A stretch of DNA of 64,000 nt, taken from NCBI GenBank assembly GCA_030734395.1, contig JAUZTG010000034.1, positions 248,001 through 312,000 on the forward strand. The letters run 5' to 3'. Each line of letters opens with the position of its first letter. Within the stretch, counting starts at the first letter, position 1. The position numbers and the translations under genes were made by a program. Of this stretch, positions 34,716 to 46,180 are shown one piece after another. The stretch comes from Sarocladium kiliense. Its lineage: Eukaryota; Ascomycota; Sordariomycetes; Hypocreales; Sarocladiaceae. The notes beneath the pieces are model-generated. The model searched no databases, was not told the origin of the DNA, and was given only the letters and a program-made list of their open reading frames with translations.

Positions 34716-37700
34716 CTATGGTAGACAGATGTGATCCCTACCCTCTCCTTTCATTAAATCACAAACCTTCTTCCCAGCGCCTCTCCTCGCAAAACAAACT
34801 GGACCACCATCCTCACCTTCAGTCTTAATCCAATCCCCAACTTCTGCCCCGTGTTCAAGCATGATCCGTATAGAATCATAGATATTTGGCATGTTATGGT
34901 TGCGCAACAGCATGTCCAACCCCGTGCTGCCGTCCTCGGACACGAGGTTGATACCTTCGGGCCATACTTCAATAAGAAGCTCGTGTGCCCTGAAGCGCCC
35001 TCTGCGAGCTGCTTGATGATAGACGGTGGAGCCTTGACTGTTGACATAGTGAATGTGTGGTTCAATACCTTGCTGCTTACAGAGCCAAGCTGCGGCGTCT
35101 TCGTGACCTGCCCAAAGCGCTTCTCCGACAGATTGATGTAATGAGATAGGAGAGTAAGGGCGGACTCTGCGCGGATCTGGCGTGAGTATCGTATCTTTCA
35201 AGGCTGCATCCCTGGAGGCAGCCTCAAAGAGTTTCTCTAGCAGCGGGAGGCACCCCATCTCAGCTGCATTGCAAAGAATCGCATTCCCATGTTGCATCAC
35301 AATGGATTCTTTTGTTTCCGCGATGAGGAACTTGAAAACGTCTCCTCTGCTCTTCAGAACCTTCTTGTCTACCTGCTGTCCCGTATTGCGCCATCTGTTT
35401 GCAAGAAGGTAGAAGAAGTCCACCACTAGGAGCTCGTGCCGCGTAACGTCATTCTTCATCAGAGCAATGAGTACATCTCCCGCATCGCGTTTCGTCAGTC
35501 TCTCTGCTGCTCTCCATACTGTCCCTTCAAAGAACTCTGGAACATCCAGTGTATCTCCAATTATAGACGGAACCATCTGCGGACAACCCAGACTTGCCGT
35601 GATCAAGACTGGGTCGGCGTAGTCCGTGTCTCTGGGATCCGCCCAAGGCGATGTGATCATAATTGTTAGGTCTGGTCGGCAGCTTACTTCGAGCCAGTTC
35701 TTCAGCCGGTTAGTGCCTCGTGCGCAGACTGTTATCACATCGTCGCGATCTGGCGCACCCGTCTCGGGGTTGATCTCGGCGAAGTGTCTATACCAATGAA
35801 CCGCGGAGTAAGCATAGAACGGTCCTAGTCCGGCTTCTGCAGGATCGAATGTATCCGTTGCGCCGGCTGTTTTGCTCTCCTCTGCTTTAGCCTCCTCTGA
35901 CTCGGCGTTTTGCCAATCATCAATGCCACCGCCAAACATGCCCAGCAACGCAAAGTCAGCCTCGTGCTCAGAGAAGTTGAATCTCTCAGCAAGATCGACT
36001 TCGTTGCACTCGTCATATAACATATACTTGATGCATCGCTTCATCATCTCAGACTCCAGCAGCCGCCTCCGTTCATCACGGCCTTTCTTTGCTTTGCCAG
36101 CTTCTTGCCAGCCATCGGGAGGCGCTTTCAGGACAAGCTCCTTGAGAGACTGGTGTACGAGTCGAAGGCCATGCTCATTCCCCTCATCATCCTTCAGAGC
36201 GCTTATGAAAGGACGTATCTGCCCCACGAGGTCGAACGCCGCCGAGATCTCCTGCAACTCCTCGATAGTCTCAGCTTGTTCATCTTCGCGATTGGTAAAC
36301 ACCGCCACTGAGAGCTCACTACCTGTCAAAGGCCTCTGTGCTATCGCCAAGATCTCCAGTGCAATCTGGACATTGGACGCCTGGAACTCTGGCAGGTCCG
36401 AGAACATCTGGTCATAGAGTTTCCAGTACATGCCGGCAAGATCTTTGGAGGCAGTAAGCTGGTTCAGCGCAAGGTCCACACCGCTCTCCGTCTTGATGAG
36501 CAGTCTAGCGAGGTATTCAAGCGCGATTCTCAGCCAAATTGCTGATCCTTGAGCGTTAGTCGACAGCACCTTTATGACTTTGGCGGAAACCTTCTCTGGA
36601 ATGGCGCTGTGCTCGACGAGATAGTGAGTGAGCATCCGATCGCGATCGGCACTCGGAGCGAAATGCAACTTGTCCGTCTCTTCCGGCAGTTGGAGCATAT
36701 CGATCTCGGCGTTGTAGCGAGACGACAAAAAGACCTTGAGCTTCGCGTCCCGGTTGAAGCTCTCCCTAAACAGGCTCATCATAGACTGGCTCGTGGCAAA
36801 GCTACACTCATCCAGCCCGTCTACGACAAGGTACGTCCACGCCTCGGACTCAGTGAATGCCTCCTGTAGGAATGCTCCGAGCTTCTCAACGTCTTGCGTC
36901 GGATCGATTGGGGCGCTTTCTCTCTCTTTGTACCACTGCCTGAATACAGGCTTTAAACTGGGCCGTCCCTTGAGAAGCTGCCACAGAAAACTCCGATAGA
37001 TGTTCACGAGCTGATTTGTCTCACCATCATCCTTGCAATAGTGTGCGCATGCCGTGTGTGCTTTCGCCAGTCTGTCAGCCACAAAAGCAGACATCATTGT
37101 CTTGCCACTGCCCATGTCACCCAGCATGACCAGCATTCCTGATTGCGGCTGTAATCGCCACGTGTTGAACTTCTCATCTTCGAGGATCCAGTGGCATGCG
37201 TTATCAGAGCGATTCTGTAACTGATTGTAGTAGTGAATCTCCTTTTTCCGATCTGTATCAAAGAGGTCACGGATGAGCGTTTCAGCCTGCTCGTCCTTGA
37301 TCTCCTGCACAGCGGCGAACGTCTCCGACTCGAGAAGCTTGGATAATGTGTCTGCGTGACCGTTGAAGGAATCCATAACCTCGCTTATTTCTGGCTTCCA
37401 CACATTCTTAAGCGTTTGCAACATGAACCTGGACTCGCGGAACATGCGGCTAGCGAGGAGGTAGAATCGGAAGAGGTCGTCATACATGGCGACAAGTTTC
37501 TGCTAGTTGTGAATAAAGTGATGAAAGTGCGTCACGAATAGATAGGATCAACTCACATCGTGAACATCCTGGAGCTGCGATGGCGTCTTGATAGCCGCGT
37601 CGCAGCGTTTGAGGACGGGGATTCTCTCCAGGAACGCCTGAATCTGTGGCGTGATCTTATCTACCGCACCACATAAGGCTGTGGCGATCTTCCAGGTGTT

Positions 37701-38424
37701 AGCGACAAGGATTTTAAAGAGTTCTCGCGGCTGTATAGGTATTCTCATGTGGGACTTACAGACAAGCATCCGCTGACCAAGCCGGTAGCATTTGAGGCAG
37801 TCGGCTCCAACGATAGGAATGGCTGAGATATATTCATCACCCCTTGAATTCCTTGCAACCACGGCTTGAGGGCAATCATGCCCCTCCTCAAGATGTTGTC
37901 ATGAGCATGATCTTTGTTGGTCTTCTCCAGCTCTATGAACAGCTCTTTGATGTCAGCGTCCTGTATCAACAGAGTCTGCTCTTCACTTGAGAGCTTAGTC
38001 CAAGCAGCTCGATATGCAGCCCCCAAGGCTGGAGATGCCGCGGCTTGTTGAGTCCCAGAGAAATCTGCGATAGATTTGGGCGGTTTCTGAGCATGTAGGG
38101 GTTCTTCTGACGACTCCGTGGTAACTTCAGATTGTGCGGGATTTGGCTGTACTGATTGAGCAGCTGTGATGGGGTCGTTCAGACCGGCTGAAGTGTGGCC
38201 TGTGCTCGTACCAGCTTCCGACGCCACACCTGAAGTGCCATTTTGTGACCTTGAAGGCTGCTGAAAGTTGTCGCTGGGTGTCTCCGACGTTCCATCTACA
38301 GTCAGAGGGGCAGGAGAAGAGGCCGTCTTCTCTTTGCGCCCAAAGACGCCGAAGATTTTGTCTCTTTTTCCCTAGTAAATTTAGCTTCAGTCAGCAATTG
38401 ACTCAACATTCAGGCACTTACCAT
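34716..38424 (-). CDS. NACHT-ankyrin NLR (fungal STAND protein)
   Basis: Best model: complement(34716-37499, 37557-37688, 37760-38371, 38422-38424), 1176 residues. Exon 1 is only the ATG, split by GTAAGT...CTAG, giving MGKRDKIFGVFGRK. Residues about 75-270 form the N-terminal domain common in fungal STAND proteins. NACHT follows, with Walker A GDMGSGKT (about 376-383) and Walker B YLVVDGLDEC (about 470). A segment LRLVHQSLKELVL (about 700) is the usual post-NACHT block. The C-terminus has degenerate ankyrin-like repeats (e.g. GSTVYHQAARRGRFRAHELL). Fungal NLRs act in non-self recognition and regulated cell death; no known effector domain is seen at the N-terminus. The third join is unsure: either a 71-nt intron (37689-37759, AAG acceptor) or a 29-nt one (37731-37759) restores the frame. 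Confidence 0.82.
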
Positions 38425-38922
38425 TTAGCTCTGTTCGAACCGGTGGCTTATGTTATAAGCAGAGTTGTTTTTCTTCATCGTAGGAAGCGGGGAAGCTGAC
38501 ATTGACCGCCTGGGGGGTGAAACGCTTCCAGCCAAGGATTGACTCGGAATAACTAAAATGCCACCGGAGCAGTAAGATAATACTATGCTGGCACCAGCCT
38601 GTCGAATATTGAAGCCGCTGCTTTTTTGGTGTTCTTGTGTCGGCTATCCTGTTGTCGACGAATTGTAGTTCTCGTGTACGACAGTGACTCGTAGACACCA
38701 TCACAAGGTCTCGGGAAGCTGCAGGATATTGGGATCAAGCTCATTAATATGTATGGCCGAATCCCCAGCTCCAAGTTTAACGCTTGCGATTGTCTATCAT
38801 GGAAACTGATGCACTTTGTCCTCCTTGCTTAGATCCAGTCCCTTGTCCAGCTGTTTCTGATGCTGCTTATCCCAAACACCCCAGCAACACACCTTCATAC
38901 TTCTCCCGTCCTTGATACCGGC
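38425..38922. other. Intergenic, NLR promoter side
   Basis: About 500 bp with no supported gene. Confidence 0.5.
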
Positions 38923-40010
38923 TTACATCAGGTCCCAGCTGCGAATCGCACTGGCCAGCCGACCGGGTACATGATCTTCCTGAGCAAACTCAGTTATTGG
39001 CAAGAAGTCCGTTCTGTTCGTGTACACAACCGCTCCCGTTCTTGGTAGTCGCCTCAATGACTGGCGCTCGGACCTGAACCAGTGGTGTTCCAACAGCCTT
39101 GCCCTTCTCGGCTGCTGCCCAGCCCCTCGTGCCTTCTGGAGCATCTTCAGGATCGATGCTGCCACTCCAAGCCAACTTGTCGTCCATCTGGATGAAGTAG
39201 TTGAAGCGGTTGTACAGCTCCTCTGGTCACAGCCGACAGAAGAACTTGCCCATTCCAGTCTCTAGCTTCTCTTTAAACTGCAGGACGTTGCCACTCGTCT
39301 GAATCTCCGAGAGAGGCGTGCCGAACTTGTCTTGAAGCCGCCAGAACCCGGGGAGAAGGATTGATCTTGAGAGAAGATAGTGCTGCCCGCTCTCTTGCTC
39401 GATCATCAGCGCCAGATCGTCTTGTTCCAAGCGTGCGCACATGATGATGGGGGTCCTTCTTCAAAGGTCTCTCGCAATGTTGAAAGATGCACCAGACCAG
39501 AGGTTGTCACTCCCAGGGTTTGTCCGGCGATACAGATTGGGATAGCGATCAGGATGGTATCGGGCCAGTTCTTCTAACAACTCGACTGCAGCATGGTATG
39601 CCCCTGGCGCACTACGGCTGCAGTCGTGTCCTGCCTCAGCGATGCGCCGCACTTCATCGGTATGACACTTGGTGAGTGATTGTCGAGCTGGATCCAGTCT
39701 TCTTGTTCCATTGCCCTTAGGCCCATAGTAATGTTGTATTTTGGTCCATAGCGAGATGCGCGGGAGGCAAGTGACCTTGTGTCTCGATACTCCAGTTCGG
39801 AGAAGGGGATGGGCGACCTGGCCGACAATCAGAGGACGGCCCCTGTCCAGACTCTCCTTCGGCAATTTTGAGGTCTCCCAGACGATCCTGGCTCGGTTGA
39901 CGAATGAAGGAACGTCTGAGGGTGACCACGATACAGCCGAGAATGAATACAGCGATACCGCACAATTGACTCGGCGGCAAATGCTCCAGCGAGGGAGCGA
40001 TCACTGCCAT
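38923..40010 (-). pseudogene. DUF3445 (heme-dependent N-demethylase-like) pseudogene
   Basis: Reading on the minus strand, family blocks appear in order but in changing frames. An N-terminal membrane helix (LCGIAVFILGCIVV) is in one frame; SRYGPKYNITMGLRAM then DWIQLDN in the second; AVELLEELARYHPDRYP in a third. That third frame continues through two TGA codons (39461-39463 and 39227-39229) with LEQDDLALMIEQESG, PGFWRLQDKFGTPL, YNRFNYFIQMDDKLAWSGSI. A last shift leads to HHWFRSERQSLRRLPRTGAVVY and HVPGRLASAIRSWD. So there are at least three frameshifts and two stops. Intact relatives are membrane-anchored proteins of the HDM/DUF3445 family. It sits between the NLR and a Pth11-like gene. Confidence 0.8.
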
Positions 40011-40788
40011 TGTGGATAGCGGGAGACGGGGGTACCAGTTGGCCTCTCACAATAACCTAAACACAAGGGGTAGCAATCGGGTCGTACGACATGCAGAAGC
40101 CACGACGTTAATATGAAGAATAACTGTTCACGTGGTCACTGATACGTGGGATTGCTTTAGCTTGAACGGCTTGGGCTATCGAAATGGATACTGATGACAG
40201 GCCCGATGATCCCCAGGCGCGCACTAGGCGAGTGTCAGGGGAAATCGTTATCTATGATCTCTTCGACGACGCTGTGTTGATAAGGCGAAGATAGTATCGA
40301 ACCAATGTTTCCAAGAACTTATCCAGCCCTATTTGTCATTTTGAAGCAGGTTCAAGCATCGCGATCAATCATATTACCTCAATTACAGTTCCATTTGAGT
40401 TCATAATCCCATTCCTTCGCTTCACCTTCTTCAACCACTCAGCACTGGTAGATTGCGGGGACAGTAGCTCCCGCCTCGACGCGCGATAAGCCCATCACGT
40501 ATTGGGTATAAGAGCCAAGCCACGGGGAGATGCAACCGCAACATCGTTTCATCTCGCTTCCGCGTGCTCAATGCGCACTTACGTTTGGCTGGACACGATG
40601 ATTAACAGTTGCGGCTGATCAGTCTTGGGTTGCAGTGACGTTGTCTTGTCGGATGGCAAGAAAGACCATCCTGATTGACAGAGGTTTCGCAAAGACACAG
40701 CCGCTACTTGTTGGTTTCAAGCTGTAGTGTGTATGGTGTGGCGTGCGGACTTGGAACGAAATGCATTGCTTTAATTAAACCGTGACCT
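40011..40788. other. Intergenic, no feature recognised
   Basis: About 780 bp between the pseudogene and the 3' end of the Pth11-like gene. Nothing supported. Confidence 0.5.
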
Positions 40789-42207
40789 CTACCGATTTCC
40801 AGACTCACAGACAGTCTTCGTCCTCAGATGGCTGTCATCCCAGTGCTTCCCACCAGCAGTCAGCTCCTCCTCACTACTCGCTCCATCCGCCCGACTCCTC
40901 GTCATTGTCCAAGCCGACTTCTTCTCAATCGACCACACGCGCTCCGGCATCTCGATGTCCTTGCCATCATTCAGAGCCCTCTCATCGTCGCCACCAGCTG
41001 TGATAAGAGAGAATGGCCCGTGGGGCCGGTTGAGCTTGTTCTTGGAGTCCATTGCTCCGATTGTTGGCGGGTGTTGGTGGTCGGATGCGCGGATGTTTGT
41101 ACTGCGGTTGCCGTAGAAGGTGCTGACCTTGGAGGAGAGAAGACGGATTAGGGGGCGAAGGGTGGCCAAGCTGCCTGCGGTGATGGCGAGGCCTTGTTCG
41201 GTAGTGCTCCAGATGGCGATATCAATCGTCGCCCCTGACGTTGGGTTAGTGACATGTTATTCATCGTCGTTTGCCATAGTAGCGGGTGCTTACAGAGGAA
41301 ATCCGGGTTCTTAAAGTCCTTAACATAGGCAAATCGGACAAGAACGGCGGTTGATGCACTGTGGACTGTCAGAATGGTGTTTTCCCAGGAATTCTATATC
41401 TTGATACTTACACGCAAGCCATCAGCACGATGGGAATCAGGGCGTACTTGTGAGACTTCTTCAGGTTCAGCTTCATGATCAGCACAACCGGCAGCAACGC
41501 GAACGTGAAGTCGCAGATCAGACTGCACGCGCTGTAAAGGTAGGTCAAGGCAACAATGATGTCGATGTTGATGCAGCTGCCATCCTGATTCTTGTCCCAG
41601 AAGTACGACTGGGGGTTGCATTGGAAGAGCGTGACGAAGAAGAAGACCATTCCCGTGACCACGGTGCAGGCGAGCACGAGCCAGATGGTGATGATGTCGC
41701 TCTTTCGGACGGTGATGCGGAGGAGGAACCAGCCGATGCTGATCTTGCTGGCTACCATTGATGCGCAGTACCACATGTAGCAGAACCACCAGTACTGAGG
41801 GGGGGGGGTCAGCAAGGCATTGATGCTGGTGCGAGTGAGAATATCCGTGTGCATACCATCATGGCTTTTTCAAAGTCGTCTTGATCAAGATCATCTGCAT
41901 GTCTGCCTGTGCCGTAATGGACGCCAATCAGGGCGCAGGTTACGAACAGGGCGAAGAAGACCTATACATTGCTCATCAGCGTTTATTCAATCAAGGCTTC
42001 TCCAAGTCTGCGCTGTATGCATCAATTCCCTCTTGCGTTGGCTTTCCTTGTACGTACCATAGCAACACACATGGCCCAGTCGTCGAGGCCAAAGCTCTTG
42101 ACGAGGAAGACGCGAACATAGCATCGCAGCATAAGCGTGATGGCCGCGCTGACTATGAGAATGTACCCGACAGCCTGAAGCTCCGGACCGCGGTTTGGAA
42201 CCGCCAT
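40789..42207 (-). CDS. Pth11-like/rhodopsin-domain integral membrane protein
   Basis: Five exons, complement(40789-41234, 41294-41358, 41412-41794, 41857-41961, 42058-42207), 382 residues. Joins restore VAMVFFALFVTC, KAMMYWWFCYMW, MACVASTAVLVRF and PDFLWATIDIAIWS, all typical of the fungal rhodopsin-domain family. Seven hydrophobic segments; helix 1 is GYILIVSAAITLML, followed by FGLDDWAM. The FALLPVVLIMKLNLKKSHK and TEQGLAITAGSLATLRPL blocks are diagnostic. A hydrophilic tail of about 120 residues follows. No CFEM domain is seen. Intron 2 ends in a 10-C polypyrimidine tract just before its CAG (41799-41808). Ligand and role unknown. Confidence 0.88.
41799..41808 (+). repeat. Poly-G run inside an intron acceptor tract
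   Basis: G10 on the plus strand, hence C10 on the coding strand of the Pth11-like gene, directly before the CAG acceptor of intron 2. Confidence 0.7.
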
Positions 42208-44598
42208 GACGACGGATTCTCTCGATTTCGCTTGCTGTAAGACGGCCCTTCGCGATATCAATGCTCAATCAGGACGTTGCAGCAGTTGAAAGACGTGACT
42301 CGCCAAAAAGGAAGCGAAGGATGAGTGCCCAGATCCCAACTGGGGATTTAACTTTCTGGCGAACGCCGGACCGGTTCGATTCTATATTGGCTAGGCTATG
42401 GCGCCTCCTCCTCCCCAAGGGGTTGGCCACCCAAAGCGGAGTCATGCTTCTGCCACCACAATTAAACCGTGTGAGAAACCGATAGCCTCTAGCCCTGAGG
42501 CTGATGTGGTCCAGATCTGATTTTGGGCTGTGTTGAACCACCTCCAGCCCCTCAAGCGCGGCCCCATTTAGGGGTATTTCCGCCCTCTCCTCCCATGTCG
42601 CCGTCTGGTGTAATACACCAGAACCTCAGCAGAGTCAATCTTCCCCCCATCCATGCCTGCAGCTCCGAGACTAGCGGAGTAGCCTCGGTAGATGCCAACG
42701 GATCGTTTGGCGCTACACTGGACGAATCTGTATAGTTCCCATGGTGGACAGAGTCTGGGCAGGGACTGGGCTCCCCCCCCCGCCGCTGTTGGGCATCCAC
42801 ACCAGACTCTTCATGGCTAGTTGCTCTTGGATTTGCGCTCCTTCGCTTGTTTTTCTTGCCAATTGCCGTTGTCAAAATATAGCCCGCATTGCGCTTTGAC
42901 ATTGAGGCGTCGATGGCTCGGTTAGCAACAGACGACATGTCCGCACCGCTTGACAGCTTCGTCCGCAATCTATCGGCAGATGGCTTGAACCTCACATGAT
43001 CATGCCCTGACGCGGTTCGTGTGTGATTGTTGGGGTGGAGTACGCCGTAGAGGGGGGGGGGGGGAAGCATATGGATCGCCCTCACACCTGCGCCTCGGAG
43101 ATTCGACAAGACAGAAGCTTCAACGGGAGAATGGGTAATGGGGGCATGCTGACAGTCAGCATCGAAGATGACTTCCTGTTTAGGAGACCCGTCTATTCAG
43201 TATTACACTCAAGATTTCCCCATGTTCAACTCCACGCGGCTTGTCCCTCCTCCCGCTACTTTTCAGAATGTCAGCCAGACTCCAGACGACACAACGCCTG
43301 GACTACAGCACCCAGCTCTGTCACTCTCCCGGACCTGGTTGAGCGGAAGAAGCATGGTACCTCGGCAAATGCCGCATACGGATGATACGGTCCCAGCAAT
43401 TCGTTCTCGCTTATCAGGCACAATCCTTGCCAGTTCTTGATGTTCGGCATGGAAGTGGCGAACCTGGCCCCTGGTCCCCTGCATTTTCGAGTTTCATGCA
43501 TCAACATTGCCCATCAAAGCACTGCCGTCTCCGGAAGCTCTGTTCCCAACATCCTGGGTCTTGCTCTCCTTTTGGGACATTCGTCTCTTTGAGGATCCAA
43601 CGGGGTGCTTTTTCGGTTTGGATGGAGACCTGCCACGAGGCGTTTGCGACAGGGTAATGGGGCCAACTAACAGATGTGGCGAGATGCCTGCATTTCTCGA
43701 AACTTAAAAGACTCTCCACCTGCTCGTTGGTGGTGGTGTTGTGGCGGCCATAATAAAGCATCCGAATCCGGTGCTGGTGAAGCGTAGAGTTTGTCCTTCT
43801 GCAGCAAGCGGTGCTAGGACAGTGACTTGCACTCTGTTTCACGACCAGAGTTTTTTCTGGCTCGGGCTGCCTCGAGTCTCTTGAACGTGTTTCTCGGAGC
43901 CCAGGAGGATATGGACTCTTCACCTCGTCGGTCCGTGCGGTGTCCATCTTTATCTGGCGAATTCGGCCCGCTGCATGGTAAGGCCCCAATGGGTCTCAAT
44001 ACGTTACATTGCCCCCATTGCCAGTAGTTATAAACGATGTCGAATATAGGATCCAGCGAAAGGGTCTCCGCATCCCAGCGCACGGTTCACTGTTTAAGGA
44101 AGGCCGGTCACACCTTTGGCTTTGGCGGGTGGTGTTTGAAGGCGTGCATCCAGGAAAATTTTGCTACAAGTAAGAAGCACAGCTCATGATTGCCCGAGTC
44201 ATACCTGGCCACGGACGCCTCGCGGCAGTTGTGGCAGCTTACCAAACTGGAGACAGCAATGGAGTTTCGCACGTGGCCTGCGCGCAATTGAGGCCCTCTT
44301 TTCAGTGGTGCCATGGGTTGTCGTGTTTCTGAAGACGTATGATCACCAACATCGGTGGACCATGTGCTGTGACCATAGTCGCCCATGGCGTTATCATATG
44401 TACAATAAGCACACGTATTCGCCAGACGAGAAAATACCCACCAAGGGGCCTCAAAGTGCGACGCTTCAAGTCAGGGTATCTGCAGGGTATATTTGTGTCG
44501 AATCGCCAAGTTATAAGCGCCACTTGGCTGTATGCCTCGGGGTAGCTTTTATTATCTGATCAATGCTCAAGGTCCAGCCGAGCATTTGTCAGGCCGCT
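42208..44598. other. Long gene-poor stretch
   Basis: 2.4 kb without a supported gene. Minus-strand frames at 42552-43109 (185 codons) and 43501-43989 (162 codons) are compositionally plain and match no family I recognise. A 13-G run sits at 43052-43064. Old, eroded mobile-element sequence is possible, but no terminal repeats, reverse-transcriptase or transposase motifs are visible. Confidence 0.45.
43052..43064 (+). repeat. Poly-G run, 13 bases
   Basis: Longest homopolymer G tract in the window, in a gene-poor region. Confidence 0.7.
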
Positions 44599-45402
44599 TT
44601 AATGCCTTGCATATTGTGACAGCAGCTGATCCACCACAAACTCAGCATCGTACCGCTTGGGAAATATCTCGAAGAACTCAGGGTAGTATCCGCAACCCCA
44701 GTTCGCCGGCCGATACGGCTTCACAAAGTCGAAATACTCAGGATAAAACCCTACTACCTCCCAGTCTATGATGGCAATGATGCCCTCTCCAGGACGCGCA
44801 AGTATGTTGATGGCATGAAAGTCCCCATGTGTGAAGACGATCTCGTGGCCCTCTGTCTTTCTCAACTGCTCTCTGAGGATCTCGGTAATGGGCAGCTTGT
44901 GCAGGTCTGATGTCAGAAAGTCGTTATTGTCAGACTCGTTTGTGAATGGGCCGCCCTCGTGCAGGAACATGCGTCTATCGACAGCCGGCCAGTAGCCGAA
45001 GGTACAGATCACTCCATCCGGACTCTTGATCGCGCGCATCTGGTTGATGTACCCGCGTAACTGTCGACGTACGAGTGCGCGATCCTCCTCGTTGAATTTC
45101 TTGTCCCATAATTCCCTGAGCGTTTCGCCCTCGATGAAGTCCATTGTGTAGTATCTGTCGCCGACTTCATACACGCGAGGGACGGGAATGGTTGTGTTCT
45201 CGGCGACGCAGCGCATGGCCTCTACTTCAGACACGCGAATACCGCTGCTGTTCATCTTCGTGACCTTTTGGCCACAGGCATGTTTGATCAAGCATTTGCT
45301 GAACCTCTCGTATATCAGCTCACCCCCATCCTCTAGGAGCTGCTTCGCCAAAGGGTCATTTAGATGATTTAGTGAACGAGGCGGCTCTGGTGGGACCTCC
45401 AT
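44599..45402 (-). CDS. Aminoglycoside-phosphotransferase-fold kinase
   Basis: Single exon, 267 residues, complete APH-like fold. An N-lobe block (VSEVEAMRCVAENTTIPVPRVYEV) precedes the hinge region YTMDFIEGETL. The catalytic loop is FTHGDFHAINIL (Brenner HxDxxxxN) and the metal-binding Asp is in AIIDWEVVGFYPEYFD. The N-terminal Lys expected for ATP binding is probably in LIKHACGQKV. This family is greatly expanded in fungi and phosphorylates small molecules or proteins of unknown identity; nothing points to antibiotic resistance. It ends about 0.8 kb before the PARG-like gene on the same strand. Confidence 0.85.
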   Translation of the reverse strand: MEVPPEPPRSLNHLNDPLAKQLLEDGGELIYERFSKCLIKHACGQKVTKMNSSGIRVSEVEAMRCVAENTTIPVPRVYEVGDRYYTMDFIEGETLRELWDKKFNEEDRALVRRQLRGYINQMRAIKSPDGVICTFGYWPAVDRRMFLHEGGPFTNESDNNDFLTSDLHKLPITEILREQLRKTEGHEIVFTHGDFHAINILARPGEGIIAIIDWEVVGFYPEYFDFVKPYRPANWGCGYYPEFFEIFPKRYDAEFVVDQLLSQYARH

Positions 45403-46180
45403 TCCCTTCTCCTTGTTTTATCTTCTGATCAACTCCTTGACCTTTCGCGAAGTAGCGGTATGATCCTCCCCGATGCCTCCGATTTGTGGTGGCTGAAGTG
45501 TGGTGGTGGGAGAGGATGTGGAAGGACTGATGCCATGTTTATCGAGACCTCGTCCTTCCATTCTGTCCCTTGATGTGTCGTATCGCCACTGTTTTATTCT
45601 GAGGCTGGCATCCCGAAAGGTCTTGCTACTGAATACAGAAGGATTTGTGTCTTATGTGACGCGAGAGAGGAGGATGAAAGATGAATGCTGTAAATGGGCA
45701 CAAGCAGACGCATGTCACCCTACCCTACATGACGAAGGATTCTTGCCATGTCGACAACCAACAACCAACAACTCCGCTGCTCTGGAAGCAAAGCGTAGAA
45801 GGCTTAAGGTCCAGTCCTCAGGGTGGTAGTCCCAAGGCTCACAGCTTTCCTTCTGGAAATGACGTTTTCTGTGTACCGTCTTTACGTGCGTTTATTTGTC
45901 CAGTTCAGGAGAACACAGCCTAGGCATATCCTTATCACATGGCGTACAATGGATGTCAGTTATTGTGCTCCATTAGTCAATTGGTTCAGCTTTTCCTCCG
46001 TTGCTATCCGATATTCCCAGCATCATCTAGTATGGAACGCTACAATATATCCGCCATCCCTCCATAGGAAAAGAAAACACAGCCATGGCCGACGACCTGA
46101 TTTCGGTATGCCCACCCTTAAGCCGTTCGCGAAGCAATCCAAGCAATCTCCCTTACGCTACAACACCTAGCACCTGTGAT
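45403..46180. other. Intergenic, no feature recognised
   Basis: About 780 bp holding the promoter of the APH-fold kinase and the 3' flank of the PARG-like gene. Nothing else seen. Confidence 0.5.

Noticed and set aside
42552..43109. Minus-strand open frame of 185 codons in the gene-poor stretch
   Set aside because: No recognisable motif, contains poly-Gly/Pro from the G-run, no splice context; kept only as a note in the intergenic entry.
42208..44598. Transposon remnant
   Set aside because: No terminal repeats, target duplications or transposase/reverse-transcriptase motifs could be found by eye.
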